Made by a program: the position numbers and the translations under genes. A DNA stretch of 64,000 bases. Origin: Lachnospiraceae bacterium (GTDB taxonomy: Bacteria; Bacillota; Clostridia; Lachnospirales; Lachnospiraceae). The stretch lies in contig CABJBM010000006.1 of NCBI GenBank assembly GCA_902363835.1, positions 124,001 to 188,000 of the forward strand, read 5' to 3'. The notes under the pieces were generated by a model, which saw only the letters and a program-made list of their open reading frames with translations, did no database searches and was not told the DNA's origin. How positions within the stretch are numbered: the stretch's first letter is position 1; every line of letters begins with the position of its first letter. Positions 8,716 through 17,909 of the stretch are shown one piece after another.

Positions 8716-9013
8716 AATTAACGTTTCCCCTTGTGATTAACCTTTATCATGTAAATCGGAATAGTATTATGATTTTGATATATAAGACAACTTATCTAAA
8801 ATTTCTTCAGATATGAGTTGATTTATATAGCTTACTCCAACCTTTCAGCCCCTGCCCGAATCATCTTTTATTTTGAATATCATCATTTTATTACATCAAT
8901 AAATATGGCACAACGTACAACCAATAACATTCTTTAATTATATTTATCGAATACAAATTCCGAAATAATCTATAGTGTTAATATCCTGCTTGGTTTCTTG
9001 GAGGTTTTCGCCC
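8716..9013. other. AT-rich intergenic spacer
   Basis: About 300 bases without a gene between the lipoprotein gene and rlmH. It is strongly AT-rich and probably contains the lipoprotein promoter, but no convincing -35/-10 pair or terminator was identified. Confidence 0.5.
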
Positions 9014-9493
9014 TTACTTGTGATACGGCTCTCCATTTATAATCCGATAACTACGGTACACCTGCTCCAGCAAAACAACTCTCATCAGCTGATGAGGAAA
9101 CGTCATCTTTGAAAAACTCAGTCTGTAATCCGCCCTCTTTAAAACACCATCAGAAAGCCCCAAAGACCCACCAATCACAAAAACAATATGGCTCACTCCG
9201 CCAATTCCAAGCCCGTTTATTTTCTCCGACAGCTGGGACGAATCCAGCATCTCCCCATCAATGGCCAAAGCGATCACATAGGCCCCATCCTTAATGGAAG
9301 AAAGGATTCTTTCCCCTTCCTTCTCCTTAATCTGTCTCTCCACAACCTCGCTGGCTGAGTCCGGCGTCTTTTCATCAGCTACCTGCACAATATCCAGCTT
9401 GCAGTAGCGGCTCAGTCTTTTGCTGTACTCCCCAATGGCATCTGTATAAAACTTCTCCTTGATTTTTCCCACGGTTACGAGAGTAATCTTCAT
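9014..9493 (-). CDS. rlmH: 23S rRNA (pseudouridine1915-N3)-methyltransferase RlmH
   Basis: A 159-residue SPOUT methyltransferase that methylates pseudouridine 1915 in helix 69 of 23S rRNA. The sequence is full length and typical: [16 protein letters not shown] at the start, the SAM-binding knot [19 protein letters not shown], and the conserved tail [25 protein letters not shown] lies seven bases before the ATG. It is downstream of the alpha/beta hydrolase gene with an 11-base gap, so probably in the same transcript. It marks the return to ordinary chromosomal composition after the AT-rich islet. Confidence 0.96.
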   Translation of the reverse strand: MKITLVTVGKIKEKFYTDAIGEYSKRLSRYCKLDIVQVADEKTPDSASEVVERQIKEKEGERILSSIKDGAYVIALAIDGEMLDSSQLSEKINGLGIGGVSHIVFVIGGSLGLSDGVLKRADYRLSFSKMTFPHQLMRVVLLEQVYRSYRIINGEPYHK

Positions 9494-9504
9494 TGGTATC
9501 TCCT

Positions 9505-10533
9505 TTATCCATCCAGTTCTTTCTTCATCATGGCAATCAGAAGCTTAACCATATCTCTTGCCGGCTTTGAGTGCTCTGTTTTCACCTTTCGCACCACTTT
9601 CCCATCGGGTTTTACATTGATGTGAAAAATAATCCGTAAAAACGATTCCACCTCATCCCAGGCATCCCTGCTCTCAGGAATTAAGTCAAGTCCCATCTGA
9701 AATACATGAAACATCCCTTCATAAACCGAAACCCGCCGTCTCACTCCTTTGTCTTTCATCTTATCCGCTACGGTTAAGGTATCACTTAAAAGCACCTCAT
9801 AGCTTCCCACCTGCATAAGAACAGGGGGAAAACCTTCATATTCCCCGAACACCGGAGAAATATAAGGACTTTTTGGGTCCTTACCGCCAATATAGTCAGA
9901 GTTGTAAAGCATATTATCCGTCGAATTTCCAAACAGAGGATCGATCTCATAATTGGATACATGGCTTTCACCGCCGTTAGTCAGATCCGTCCATGCAGAC
10001 ATGGTAATAAAACCTCCGGGAAGTGGGATGCCGTGATCCTTAAGATACAGCCCCAATGCCAGGCCTAATCCGCCTCCTGCGGAATCTCCTGCCACCACAA
10101 TATGCTCCGGCCGGTAGTCTTTTTCCTCAACAAGCCATTGATAAGCTGCCACCGCATCCTCCAAAGCAGCCGGAAAGGGATGTTCCGGTGCCACCCGGTA
10201 ATCAAGAGTCAGCACGTCTCCGCCGTAACTTCGCTTGGAGTAGCGGACCGCAAATCTCCGGTAAATGTTCTTCATTGGCCCAATGTATCCTCCGCCGTGA
10301 AGCTGCAAGATCACCCGCCCCGTCACCACTCCCACAGGGCGGAGATACTCCATTTTTAAATTCCCCAGCTCTATGATCTCATATTCATATCCAGCCGGAC
10401 AAACCCAGGCCGGCTCTACCGGATTTCTTCTCAGCTCCCCGGTCCGGATGGGCTGTTTCAGCGATGTTTCCATTACATTCTGCATCATATCCCTCACAAG
10501 ATTCCCACGTACACTCACTTTTCTCCGGCTCAT
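9505..10533 (-). CDS. Alpha/beta hydrolase, hormone-sensitive-lipase family
   Basis: A 342-residue esterase or lipase of the HSL (alpha/beta hydrolase fold-3) family. It has the oxyanion motif LHGGGYIG near residue 79, the nucleophile in GDSAGGG (Ser151), and the histidine in GMFHVFQM. The start at 10533 has GGAGGG eight bases upstream; the frame is open further upstream but that part overlaps the preceding gene. No signal peptide is evident. It lies 29 bases behind the acyltransferase-membrane protein gene, so the pair may make and cleave the same kind of ester (inference). Confidence 0.85.
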   Translation of the reverse strand: MSRRKVSVRGNLVRDMMQNVMETSLKQPIRTGELRRNPVEPAWVCPAGYEYEIIELGNLKMEYLRPVGVVTGRVILQLHGGGYIGPMKNIYRRFAVRYSKRSYGGDVLTLDYRVAPEHPFPAALEDAVAAYQWLVEEKDYRPEHIVVAGDSAGGGLGLALGLYLKDHGIPLPGGFITMSAWTDLTNGGESHVSNYEIDPLFGNSTDNMLYNSDYIGGKDPKSPYISPVFGEYEGFPPVLMQVGSYEVLLSDTLTVADKMKDKGVRRRVSVYEGMFHVFQMGLDLIPESRDAWDEVESFLRIIFHINVKPDGKVVRKVKTEHSKPARDMVKLLIAMMKKELDG

Positions 10534-10562
10534 CAGCAACGCCCTCCTTTTCCGGCGTGTTC

Positions 10563-12419
10563 TTACACATGAAACCGCCTTTTTAATTCTGTTTTCACAC
10601 TTCTGTCCCCAAGCACAATGGTAACGGTCAGAATGATTACCGTAACTATAACGGTAATCAGGGCCAGAGTCGGTCTGGTAAGAAGCCCTGCCGCCCATAA
10701 TATCAAAGGAATAAAGCTGAACACTGTAACAGCTATCTGATACATGAAATAACTCTGCCAGTTCATCCGGTTCACCAGAATCAGAAAGACCACCGACAGA
10801 TCCGCAAACAAAATGGTGCTTGGAATCCCATAATTCACGGACCAGCCATTATATCCCGTAGAATGGTCCAGGCCCACTAAAAGCACCTGCGCCGCCACCG
10901 TCTGCATAAGGATCTTTGCGGCCAGATTGGCATGACGGAGAATGGAATATTCAACCGTAAGAGCCGTGTAGCCCATAAGCCCGATGGCAATGACAGACCA
11001 CAGGGAACCGGAATAGGTGGCATAATTAATAAGCCCCAGAAAAGCCCCCACAAAAAACAGCAATCCATAAAAAGTGACTGCCAGCTTCTTAAGCCGCTTC
11101 CGGTCGTACCTGATCTGGGGATACATGCCCAGATTGTCCCGGTTATCCGGAACTCCGTTGCTCTCAAGGCTAACGGAAATCTCCTGTTCCCTAAGAAAAC
11201 CAAAGAAACGGTCCTGAAGCCTGGTATCCTGAAACACGGAAGTAAAGGTTACGATCACCTCTTCTCCATAGGCACATACCGCACATTTCATAGGCTGCCT
11301 TTTGGAAACGCCGATCATTAAAGAAAATCTTTCGATCTCCTTTCTATATTCCTCTTCTATTTCTATGGGACCGATATTGGAAAGTGTCATGGTGTAGGCT
11401 TTATCATTTTTCCGGAAAACCAGGTTTAATGCACACCATTTTACAAAAAGAGGTGCTGCCCGCAGATACCATTTCTTTTCACTGGAAACATTATAGGAAA
11501 TAATTTGCTCCATCTTTTCCTTTGTGATCTTTAACTCCATCTGCCTGCTCACCTCCTCCAGTATCTCTGAAAAGGTATGATCCTCACTGGTGGATAAAAA
11601 GTCAATCAGCGTCACAGCAAAAAAATTAGCAGTTGTCTCAGAACCGAAAAAGGTTCTCAGATTTATAGGAATGCTGATGCCAATGGATCTCTCACATGGT
11701 TTTCCCTCAAGATATTCCTGATAAATGGCCCAGATCAGCGCTGCTACCAGAAACCTGGTAATGCTGACTCCATAGCTTTTGGCAGCTGCCTTTAACATCT
11801 TTAAATTCACATAGCCGTGAAGAACATTTTCCTCATCAAGAGGAAGGGCCTCTCCAGCCAGATGATAGGCCTTTCTGGAGCTGTACTTACGCTTTTCCGT
11901 TTTTTTATAATGGCGGACATAGCTGTCCTCCACATTCATGGAAACATCAGATGATATTTTCTGAGACGCGTGATAACCTGTCCTGGAATTTTGCTTAAGA
12001 TCCAGATACCGGTAAACCAGAGCCTTTAAAAAATTCACCGCTCCCAGTCCGTCTGTGACCGCGTGGAACACCTCCAGATTGATCCGCCTGTCAAAGTAAG
12101 TGACCCGGAACAAAAAAAGCTGGTTGCTGTGAGGATCAATGTATTTGCAGGGATAGGTTGTCTCCCGTTCAATTACAGGCATCCTCTTGTTGTTTTCAAA
12201 ATAATACCAGAAAAATCCCCTGCGCAGCCTCACCGAAAATCCTTCAAACTGGGGAAGGATCTCTTCCAGTGCCCGCTGCAGGGTGCCCGGATCCACTTCT
12301 TCCTTTAAAACTGCGGAAATCCGGAATACATTGCTTAAATTCTCGCTGGCTATGACCGGAAATATCTTTGCCGTATTGTCAAGCCGCCTCCACCGCTCTT
12401 CCTGGGGGCTTCGTTTCAT
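10563..12419 (-). CDS. Acyltransferase-like protein with C-terminal membrane domain (DUF6320 type)
   Basis: A 618-residue two-part protein. Residues 1-430 resemble the condensation/WES-DGAT/alcohol O-acetyltransferase superfamily, with the active-site motif HAVTDG (HxxxDG) at 119-124 and later a segment of the DFGW region type. Residues about 450-610 hold around six transmembrane segments ending in a basic tail, the arrangement of DUF6320-containing proteins. It probably transfers an acyl group at the membrane; the substrate is unknown. It is followed by an HSL-family hydrolase and preceded by a GNAT gene in the same direction. Confidence 0.65.
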   Translation of the reverse strand: MKRSPQEERWRRLDNTAKIFPVIASENLSNVFRISAVLKEEVDPGTLQRALEEILPQFEGFSVRLRRGFFWYYFENNKRMPVIERETTYPCKYIDPHSNQLFLFRVTYFDRRINLEVFHAVTDGLGAVNFLKALVYRYLDLKQNSRTGYHASQKISSDVSMNVEDSYVRHYKKTEKRKYSSRKAYHLAGEALPLDEENVLHGYVNLKMLKAAAKSYGVSITRFLVAALIWAIYQEYLEGKPCERSIGISIPINLRTFFGSETTANFFAVTLIDFLSTSEDHTFSEILEEVSRQMELKITKEKMEQIISYNVSSEKKWYLRAAPLFVKWCALNLVFRKNDKAYTMTLSNIGPIEIEEEYRKEIERFSLMIGVSKRQPMKCAVCAYGEEVIVTFTSVFQDTRLQDRFFGFLREQEISVSLESNGVPDNRDNLGMYPQIRYDRKRLKKLAVTFYGLLFFVGAFLGLINYATYSGSLWSVIAIGLMGYTALTVEYSILRHANLAAKILMQTVAAQVLLVGLDHSTGYNGWSVNYGIPSTILFADLSVVFLILVNRMNWQSYFMYQIAVTVFSFIPLILWAAGLLTRPTLALITVIVTVIILTVTIVLGDRSVKTELKRRFHV

Positions 12420-12431
12420 ACTGACAGTGCC

Positions 12432-12938
12432 TCACTTCCCTGTATCCATAAAATCAAGCCGCATGTCATACCAGACGGCTCCTCCGTGCACAGATCCGGA
12501 TACTCCCATGTTTTGGTATCCGAACTTTTCATAATATTGAATCAGCCTGTCCTTGCAGGTAAGGATCAATCCTTTCCTGCCCCTTTTCTCAGCTTCCTCT
12601 ATCAAACCCTTCATAAGAGCGGCAGCAACTCCCCTGCCCCTCCACTCTTTTATCACATCAAGTCCAAACACGCTTTGGTAAGCGCCATCCGGATTATGAA
12701 AATCCGCTTTCTCAAACATTTCGTCACAAATAGTATTCCCGTCTGTAACACATCCATTAATAAAACCAATGATTGTCCCATCAGAAAGCTCTGCCACAAG
12801 AAAGCTTTCCGGAAAATGATTGATCCTTTGTTCAAAGGCTTCCCGCCCTGCCGCCTCTTCCGGCGGAAAGCAAAGAGCCTCCACCTTTGTCACCTGGTCC
12901 AAATCTTCTTTTCTTACTCTTCTGATGCTGTAATCCAT
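12432..12938 (-). CDS. GNAT-family N-acetyltransferase
   Basis: A 168-residue GNAT. The acetyl-CoA motif is VIKEWRGRGVAAALMKGLIEEA, in the family pattern R/Q-x-x-G-x-A; the C-terminal YYEKFGYQNMG is also typical. The start at 12938 is chosen because a longer frame would run into the response-regulator gene; a GGAG is eleven bases upstream. The substrate is unknown; the layout resembles arylalkylamine- or polyamine-type GNATs. It is separated by only 12 bases from the acyltransferase-membrane protein gene. Confidence 0.8.
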   Translation of the reverse strand: MDYSIRRVRKEDLDQVTKVEALCFPPEEAAGREAFEQRINHFPESFLVAELSDGTIIGFINGCVTDGNTICDEMFEKADFHNPDGAYQSVFGLDVIKEWRGRGVAAALMKGLIEEAEKRGRKGLILTCKDRLIQYYEKFGYQNMGVSGSVHGGAVWYDMRLDFMDTGK

Positions 12939-13149
12939 TCCATTGTTTCTCCGTCTTTCATATTTCCCTGGTCCAGGGTTTTTTCTTTCCCAAAATTTAA
13001 AGAAAAGGCGGATTTCCCCGGTCTCCCGTTGAAAATCCTCCTCTTTCTTTTTCCAGACGTGAAAGGTTAATAACCCGCAGCAAAATGCCGGGCACTGAAC
13101 CCTTGCAGCACACATTGGCTGCAGGAATGCAATCATTCCTGCCACCGGC

Positions 13150-13851
13150 TCATTGCTTGCAGAAATAATAGCCCACGCCCCACTTGGTATGCACATATTT
13201 AGGATCGCTGGGACTTGGTTCGATCTTCTCCCGAAGACGCCTTACATGAACGTCTACGGTCCGGACATCCCCCGTATCCATAGCCTTATTTCCCCATACA
13301 TAAGTAAGAAGCTGTTCCCTGCTGTAAACCTTACCCGGATTGCAGGTTAAAAGCTCTAAAAGGTCAAACTCCTTTGCAGTCAAATTAATCTCTTTCTCAG
13401 CGATAAACACTCTCCTGCTGTCCCGGTCCAGCTTTAAGTCACCTGCTATCACCACCTGGCCGTCATCCTGGCTGTCCCTCTTATTCTTCTTGGAATTCCG
13501 GCGCATAATGGCCTTGATCCTGGCCTTTACCTCAAGGATATTAAAGGGCTTTGTGATATAATCGTCAGCTCCGTATTCCAGGCCAAGAATTTTATCCATA
13601 TCATTGCCCTTGGCCGTCAGCATGATAATGGGCATCTCGGAAAATTCCCGGATTGCCTGGCACACTTCATACCCGTCATATTTAGGAAGCATGACATCTA
13701 AAAGAACCACATCATACTCTTTCTGCTTTGCCAGATTAATGGCTTCCTCTCCGTCATAGGCACAGTCCACTTCCATACCGTCCTGTTCCAGACTGAATCT
13801 CATTCCCTTTACGATAAGTTTTTCATCATCAACTACTAAAACCCTTGCCAT
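13150..13851 (-). CDS. OmpR/PhoB-family response regulator, no adjacent kinase
   Basis: A 233-residue DNA-binding response regulator. The receiver has the acidic pair VVDDE, phospho-acceptor Asp52 (LLDVMLPKYDG) and the switch lysine in YITKPF. The winged-helix C-terminus has the recognition segment VRTVDVHVRRLREKIE. It should bind DNA as a phosphorylated dimer. No histidine kinase gene is next to it: the upstream gene is ComEA-like and the downstream gene encodes a GNAT, so it is an orphan and its signal cannot be inferred. Confidence 0.92.
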   Translation of the reverse strand: MARVLVVDDEKLIVKGMRFSLEQDGMEVDCAYDGEEAINLAKQKEYDVVLLDVMLPKYDGYEVCQAIREFSEMPIIMLTAKGNDMDKILGLEYGADDYITKPFNILEVKARIKAIMRRNSKKNKRDSQDDGQVVIAGDLKLDRDSRRVFIAEKEINLTAKEFDLLELLTCNPGKVYSREQLLTYVWGNKAMDTGDVRTVDVHVRRLREKIEPSPSDPKYVHTKWGVGYYFCKQ

Positions 13852-13872
13852 ACTGCACCTCTATCTTCTATT

Positions 13873-14574
13873 CTAAACCGTTATGTCATCTTTGATTTTT
13901 TGAAACGCTGCATCCTTAATACCGGATATCTTCATGATATCCTCAATTTTCTGAAATCCGCCCCGGCTCTCCCGATATTTCAGGATATCGTTGGCCTTGG
14001 CTTCTCCGATTCCCCGCAAGGTCATCAGTTCTTCTTTGGTTGCTGTATTTAAATTTACTTTGGTTTTCTGGACATTTGATGAAGCTTCTGCCGGTAAAGA
14101 AAGCTCTCCCCTGGCCTTGGCTTCCTCCGCCTGTTCCTTATTAAGAACCAGGATTTTCATGCCATCCTGAACTTTTTCCGCCATATTTAAATATTCTGCC
14201 GCAGCCTGGTCTGTGAATCCGCCTGCTTTCTCAATTGCCTGAAAAACCCGGCTTCCTTCCGTAAGCTCATAAACACCGGGAGAAACAACTTCTCCACAGA
14301 TATGTACATAGAAAGGCAGGACCGTTTCCTCACCTGCACTTCCTAAACTGTCCTCTGCCGCCTCTAAAGCCGTCTGGCCGCTCACTCCGGAAACGGAATC
14401 ATCGCTGCCTTCCGCCAAAATACCGGCGGACTTCTCTCCGGAAGGGAAAGCCGATACCTCTGACAGAGACATCCCGGACCTTTGGTCCTCCTGGCTTCTG
14501 CTGAGGCCATAACACAGGCCCGCCGCCAAAACACACAGGGCAATAAGGGCGATTTTAACCTTCTGATACTTCAT
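13873..14574 (-). CDS. ComEA-like SLBB/helix-hairpin-helix DNA-binding protein
   Basis: A 233-residue protein with an N-terminal signal anchor (MKYQKVKIALIALCVLAAGL), a Ser/Glu-rich linker, an SLBB beta-grasp domain (YVHICGEVVSPGVYEL) and a C-terminal ComEA-type double helix-hairpin-helix (NLNTATKEELMTLRGIGEAK). ComEA is the extracellular DNA receptor of competence. The start at 14574 has GGAGG six bases upstream. No comEC follows; the next gene is a response regulator 21 bases downstream. Confidence 0.85.
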   Translation of the reverse strand: MKYQKVKIALIALCVLAAGLCYGLSRSQEDQRSGMSLSEVSAFPSGEKSAGILAEGSDDSVSGVSGQTALEAAEDSLGSAGEETVLPFYVHICGEVVSPGVYELTEGSRVFQAIEKAGGFTDQAAAEYLNMAEKVQDGMKILVLNKEQAEEAKARGELSLPAEASSNVQKTKVNLNTATKEELMTLRGIGEAKANDILKYRESRGGFQKIEDIMKISGIKDAAFQKIKDDITV

Positions 14575-14676
14575 GATATCCCTCCTCTTACAAAATTCTC
14601 CAAAAAAGGATACCATCTTCAGCCTATGTTACTATTCTACCTAAAGAAATAGGTAAATACAAGCACTATTTCCAAA

Positions 14677-15102
14677 TTAATTAAATATCATGATTCCGAT
14701 GATGGCAACAACAGCACCGATCAGTTTTTTCCATTCAAATCCCACCTTTTCAACGCCGAATAAGCCAAACAGCTCCACGGCATAGGCCACGATGATCTGG
14801 GATATCACAATAATCAGGGCTGCTTTGGCCGGGCCCAGACTTGCCATACTCCTTACCACCGTATAGGTGATGAAAGCACCCATAATACCGCCCAGGAGCA
14901 GGTATTTAGGCTGTACGTCAAAAAGGCCGGAAATGTTCTCCCTGCCGGTAAAATACCACAGGATAATGCAGGTCAAAAATGCGGTAAGCTGCACCCAGCC
15001 TGTTGATACCCACATGCTGGTCTGCTTTGTCACTCCCGTATTAAAAACTCCCTGAATGCTCATAAGCGCTCCGGATATAAGAGCTATAATAAAGCCTGTC
15101 AT
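14677..15102 (-). CDS. YdcZ/DUF606-family small DMT transporter
   Basis: A 141-residue protein with five hydrophobic segments filling nearly its whole length: MTGFIIALISGALMSIQGVF at the start and LIGAVVAIIGIMIF at the end. Internal VQLTAFLTCIILWYF and LLLGGIMGAFITYTVV segments fit the DMT_YdcZ family. The substrate is unknown; members of this family often act as pairs, but only one gene is present here. Confidence 0.8.
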   Translation of the reverse strand: MTGFIIALISGALMSIQGVFNTGVTKQTSMWVSTGWVQLTAFLTCIILWYFTGRENISGLFDVQPKYLLLGGIMGAFITYTVVRSMASLGPAKAALIIVISQIIVAYAVELFGLFGVEKVGFEWKKLIGAVVAIIGIMIFN

Positions 15103-15335
15103 TAATACAACCTCCGTATCTCCAATTTTATATCATGAATCAAGCGTATATGCCGGCATGTCCGGTTGATTCACAACCTTACTTCTTTCACTAGGTTGTG
15201 CTTTATTTGCATTTTTATACTGATTTTACAATATGGCTGCGGTTCAGCCATACAGAAACATCTGTCTTTCAGAAATACGTTCAATCCGTAAAATAATAAA
15301 TGATGCCGCCGGACTGCAACATCATTTGATATGGC

Positions 15336-15364
15336 TTGACAAGCCTGTTATTTTGCGCTATACT
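15336..15364 (+). promoter_or_regulatory. Sigma-A promoter for thiT
   Basis: TTGACA (15336-15341) and TATACT (15359-15364) are separated by exactly 17 bases, placing the transcription start about 15 bases before the TPP riboswitch. Confidence 0.85.
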
Positions 15365-15387
15365 CACAACAAAATTATATAAATCAC

Positions 15388-15478
15388 ACACGCTAGGGGA
15401 GCCTTTGGCTGAGATTGGTAGAAACCGAACCCTCACTACTTGAACCGGATAATGCCGGCGTAAGGAAGCAACAGTAGT
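15388..15478 (+). promoter_or_regulatory. TPP riboswitch (THI box)
   Basis: Canonical TPP aptamer signatures in order: GGGGAGCC, CTGAGA (15409-15414), ACCCTCACTACTTGAACC and GGATAATGCCGGCGTAAGGAA. It lies between a strong promoter and thiT, so thiamine pyrophosphate should repress the thiamine transporter gene. Confidence 0.95.
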
Positions 15479-15480
15479 CC

Positions 15481-15502
15481 CCTCCTGCGCACACAAAGGA
15501 GG
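15481..15502 (+). promoter_or_regulatory. Shine-Dalgarno-sequestering hairpin of the riboswitch
   Basis: CCTCCT (15481-15486) is a perfect complement of AGGAGG (15497-15502), the ribosome binding site of thiT, with a ten-base loop. There is no T-run, so translational rather than transcriptional control by the riboswitch is the better reading. Confidence 0.75.
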
Positions 15503-15509
15503 ATTTTTT

Positions 15510-16181
15510 ATGTCATTTTTTCTAACTTACTCTGCGGAAAATGAAGAGTACTTATTAAAGCCAGCCGGATACTTACTGGTGATCGTTCTGTTTGCTGCAA
15601 TTCTTTTCACCCTGCATCTTGTGGGCAGATCGTCTTCCAAAACCCAAAAGCTGCAGACCCGCCAGCTGGTTTACTGCTCTGGCGCCATGGCTCTGGCAAT
15701 GGTAACTTCCTTTATCAAATTTGCCTCCCTTCCTTTCGGAGGCTCCATCACCCTGTTTTCCATGTTGTTCATCTGCCTGATCGGCTATGTTTACGGCGTA
15801 AGGGCCGGGATCATGACCGGCGTTGCCTACGGGATTTTACAGTTTATCACAGAGCCTTATATATTTGCTCCCTTACAGGTTCTCCTTGACTATCCTCTGG
15901 CATTCGGTGCCTTAGGGCTTTCCGGGCTGTTCAGCAATAAGAAACACGGCCTTGTAACCGGCTATGTGGCAGGTGTCCTGGGCCGTTACCTGTGCCATGT
16001 GATTTCCGGCTATATATTCTTTGCTTCCTATACGCCGGAAGGTATGAACCCAATGGTTTATACTCTGGGTTATAATGCCACCTATATCCTGCCGGAACTG
16101 ATCGTAACCGTTGTGATCCTGTATTTCCCTCCCGTACTTGGAGCCATTGGGCAGGTGAAGCGGCAGGCTGTTAACGGATAA
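15510..16181 (+). CDS. thiT: Energy-coupled thiamine transporter S component ThiT
   Basis: A 223-residue membrane protein with six transmembrane segments. It is the substrate-binding subunit of a group II ECF transporter and would use an ECF energizing module encoded elsewhere. The family signatures are present: YGVRAGIMTGVAYGILQFI, then TEPYIFAPLQVLLDYPLAFG, and GRYLCHVISGYIFF with the aromatic stretch after it that binds thiamine. The upstream TPP riboswitch confirms the substrate. It has its own promoter and ends in a bidirectional terminator. Confidence 0.95.
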   Translation: MSFFLTYSAENEEYLLKPAGYLLVIVLFAAILFTLHLVGRSSSKTQKLQTRQLVYCSGAMALAMVTSFIKFASLPFGGSITLFSMLFICLIGYVYGVRAGIMTGVAYGILQFITEPYIFAPLQVLLDYPLAFGALGLSGLFSNKKHGLVTGYVAGVLGRYLCHVISGYIFFASYTPEGMNPMVYTLGYNATYILPELIVTVVILYFPPVLGAIGQVKRQAVNG

Positions 16182-16200
16182 AAAAGCTTTTATAAAAAAA

Positions 16201-16247
16201 CAAGCGGTATGAAAGGAGTGGAATGAACCGCTCCCATGCCGCTTGTT
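16201..16247. terminator. Bidirectional terminator between thiT and MFS genes
   Basis: CAAGCGGTATG pairs with CATGCCGCTTG (one wobble), with an inner stem GGAGTGG/CCGCTCC. An A-run on the left and a T-rich stretch (TTTCATTTTT) on the right serve the two strands. Confidence 0.85.
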
Positions 16248-16266
16248 TCATTTTTACTGTATGGTC

Positions 16267-17829
16267 TTAAATCTCTTCTAAGCTGTCTCTTTGATCTTCT
16301 CTTGTGACCGCCCGTTCCGGCATGCTCATCATGTTCACGCCTCCACTCATCTTCCCTTCATAGACTCTTCCGATTTCAGAAGCTTCCTGCCCGGTTTCAA
16401 AAAGGACGGCCCGTTTTCTTTGGTTATAAAGCCGGAAAGCAGTCAAAAGAGCGCCTGCGGCACAGATCAGGGCGGCAGTCATATAAACTCCCTTCATGCC
16501 ATAAATGAATACATCATCCCGTCCCTGGACATAGTCGGATACATGATACCCGATCTTATGGCTCATCCGGCCATAGAGAAGGAGTACTGCAATGGAAATA
16601 CCGCTGATCATCCCCATATTCCTTATGAGAGCATTTACGCTTCCTGATATCCCAAGCATGTTTTTAGGGGCAGTGGACATTGTCAGGGAATTGTTGGGCG
16701 ACTGGAACAAGCCGTTTCCCACTGACATAATGCCAATGTAAGCCATCAGTATCCAGACGGGGGAATTCTGTGTCAGTGTTGACATGAGATATAATCCGGC
16801 TCCAGTGATCACAAGCCCTAAAAATGTCAAAAATTCCGAACCAATCTTATCAGATAAATGACCGCTGACAGGGGCCACCACTGCCAGAATAATGGGGGAC
16901 GCCATGAGAATGATACCCGTAAATGCAGGGGAATACTTTAAGGTATTCTGCAGATAAAAGGGCAGTACAATGGTGGAACCGCTGATTGCCACAAAGGAAA
17001 TAAAGGAGCAAAAAATGCTTAAGGAAAACAGCCTGTTCTGAAACAGCTTTAGCTGCAGAAGGGGAACCTCTGTCTTTCGCTCCAGCTGAATAAATAAAAC
17101 AAATGTGACAAGGAACAGAGCAAACCCGCCAAGGATGAAAGGATTTCCATAACCGGAACCTTCCCCCAGGATCAGGGACAGGAACAAAGCCGTTATGGAT
17201 ATGACGAAAAGAAGACTTCCCTTTATGTCAAATGCTTCACCAGAGGTGCTTTTTGACCTGGGCAGGATCTTAAGCCCAAGAAGGTATACTGCCAGCCCTA
17301 TGGGCACATTGATCAGAAAAATATATTCCCAATTAAAGGAATTGACAATAAATCCTCCTACAGGAGGACCGGCCATGGAGCCAAGAGCAACAAAGGTTCC
17401 TGTTATGCCCAGGGCTTTTCCCCGTTCGCTGGCAGGAAACACCTGGGTAATGATCCCCTGGTTGGTTGCCATTGCTGCCGCTGCTCCCAGGGCCTGAACG
17501 GCTCTGGAAATGATCAGCATGAAAAAGGAACCTGACATCCCGCACATGAGAGAACCAATGGTAAAGCCCAGGACTCCGTACAAAAATACCCGGGTCTTTC
17601 CCACAATATCCCCAAGACGGCCGAAAATCAATATGGCTCCCACGATCACCAGCAAATAAACGGATACCACCCATGCAATGGCCTCGGCACTTACGGATAA
17701 AAGTCTGGCCATTTTAGGAAGGGCAACGTTTACAATGCTGCTGTCAAGAGTTGACATAAAGGTAAGAAGGACAACATTTACTAAAATCAGATTTCGGTTT
17801 TTATATATTTCTTCGCTTGTTTGTTCCAT
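16267..17829 (-). CDS. MFS efflux transporter, DHA2 (EmrB/QacA) family
   Basis: A 520-residue transporter with 14 transmembrane segments. Motifs of the family are visible: the first-helix LDSSIVNVALPKMA, the motif A GRLGDIVGKTRVF, and motif C GSMAGPPVGGFIV. It should export drugs or other lipophilic compounds using the proton gradient. It lies 80 bases behind a marR gene and is probably co-transcribed with and repressed by it. The substrate cannot be predicted. Confidence 0.92.
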   Translation of the reverse strand: MEQTSEEIYKNRNLILVNVVLLTFMSTLDSSIVNVALPKMARLLSVSAEAIAWVVSVYLLVIVGAILIFGRLGDIVGKTRVFLYGVLGFTIGSLMCGMSGSFFMLIISRAVQALGAAAAMATNQGIITQVFPASERGKALGITGTFVALGSMAGPPVGGFIVNSFNWEYIFLINVPIGLAVYLLGLKILPRSKSTSGEAFDIKGSLLFVISITALFLSLILGEGSGYGNPFILGGFALFLVTFVLFIQLERKTEVPLLQLKLFQNRLFSLSIFCSFISFVAISGSTIVLPFYLQNTLKYSPAFTGIILMASPIILAVVAPVSGHLSDKIGSEFLTFLGLVITGAGLYLMSTLTQNSPVWILMAYIGIMSVGNGLFQSPNNSLTMSTAPKNMLGISGSVNALIRNMGMISGISIAVLLLYGRMSHKIGYHVSDYVQGRDDVFIYGMKGVYMTAALICAAGALLTAFRLYNQRKRAVLFETGQEASEIGRVYEGKMSGGVNMMSMPERAVTREDQRDSLEEI

Positions 17830-17909
17830 ATCATATCTCCATTCACTTTGTTTTCCAAGGAAAAAAACTGTTTACCAGCTTCTTAATTCCAGACGCAATC
17901 CATAAAAAC

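Noticed and set aside
12939..13149. Possible small gene or N-terminal extension of the GNAT between it and the response regulator
   Set aside because: The frame is open but encodes no GNAT-like sequence, has no better ribosome binding site and runs into the response-regulator gene.
15103..15335. Regulatory hairpin GGTTG-ATTCA-CAACC upstream of the thiT promoter
   Set aside because: Short, not linked to a T-run or gene end, and could easily arise by chance.
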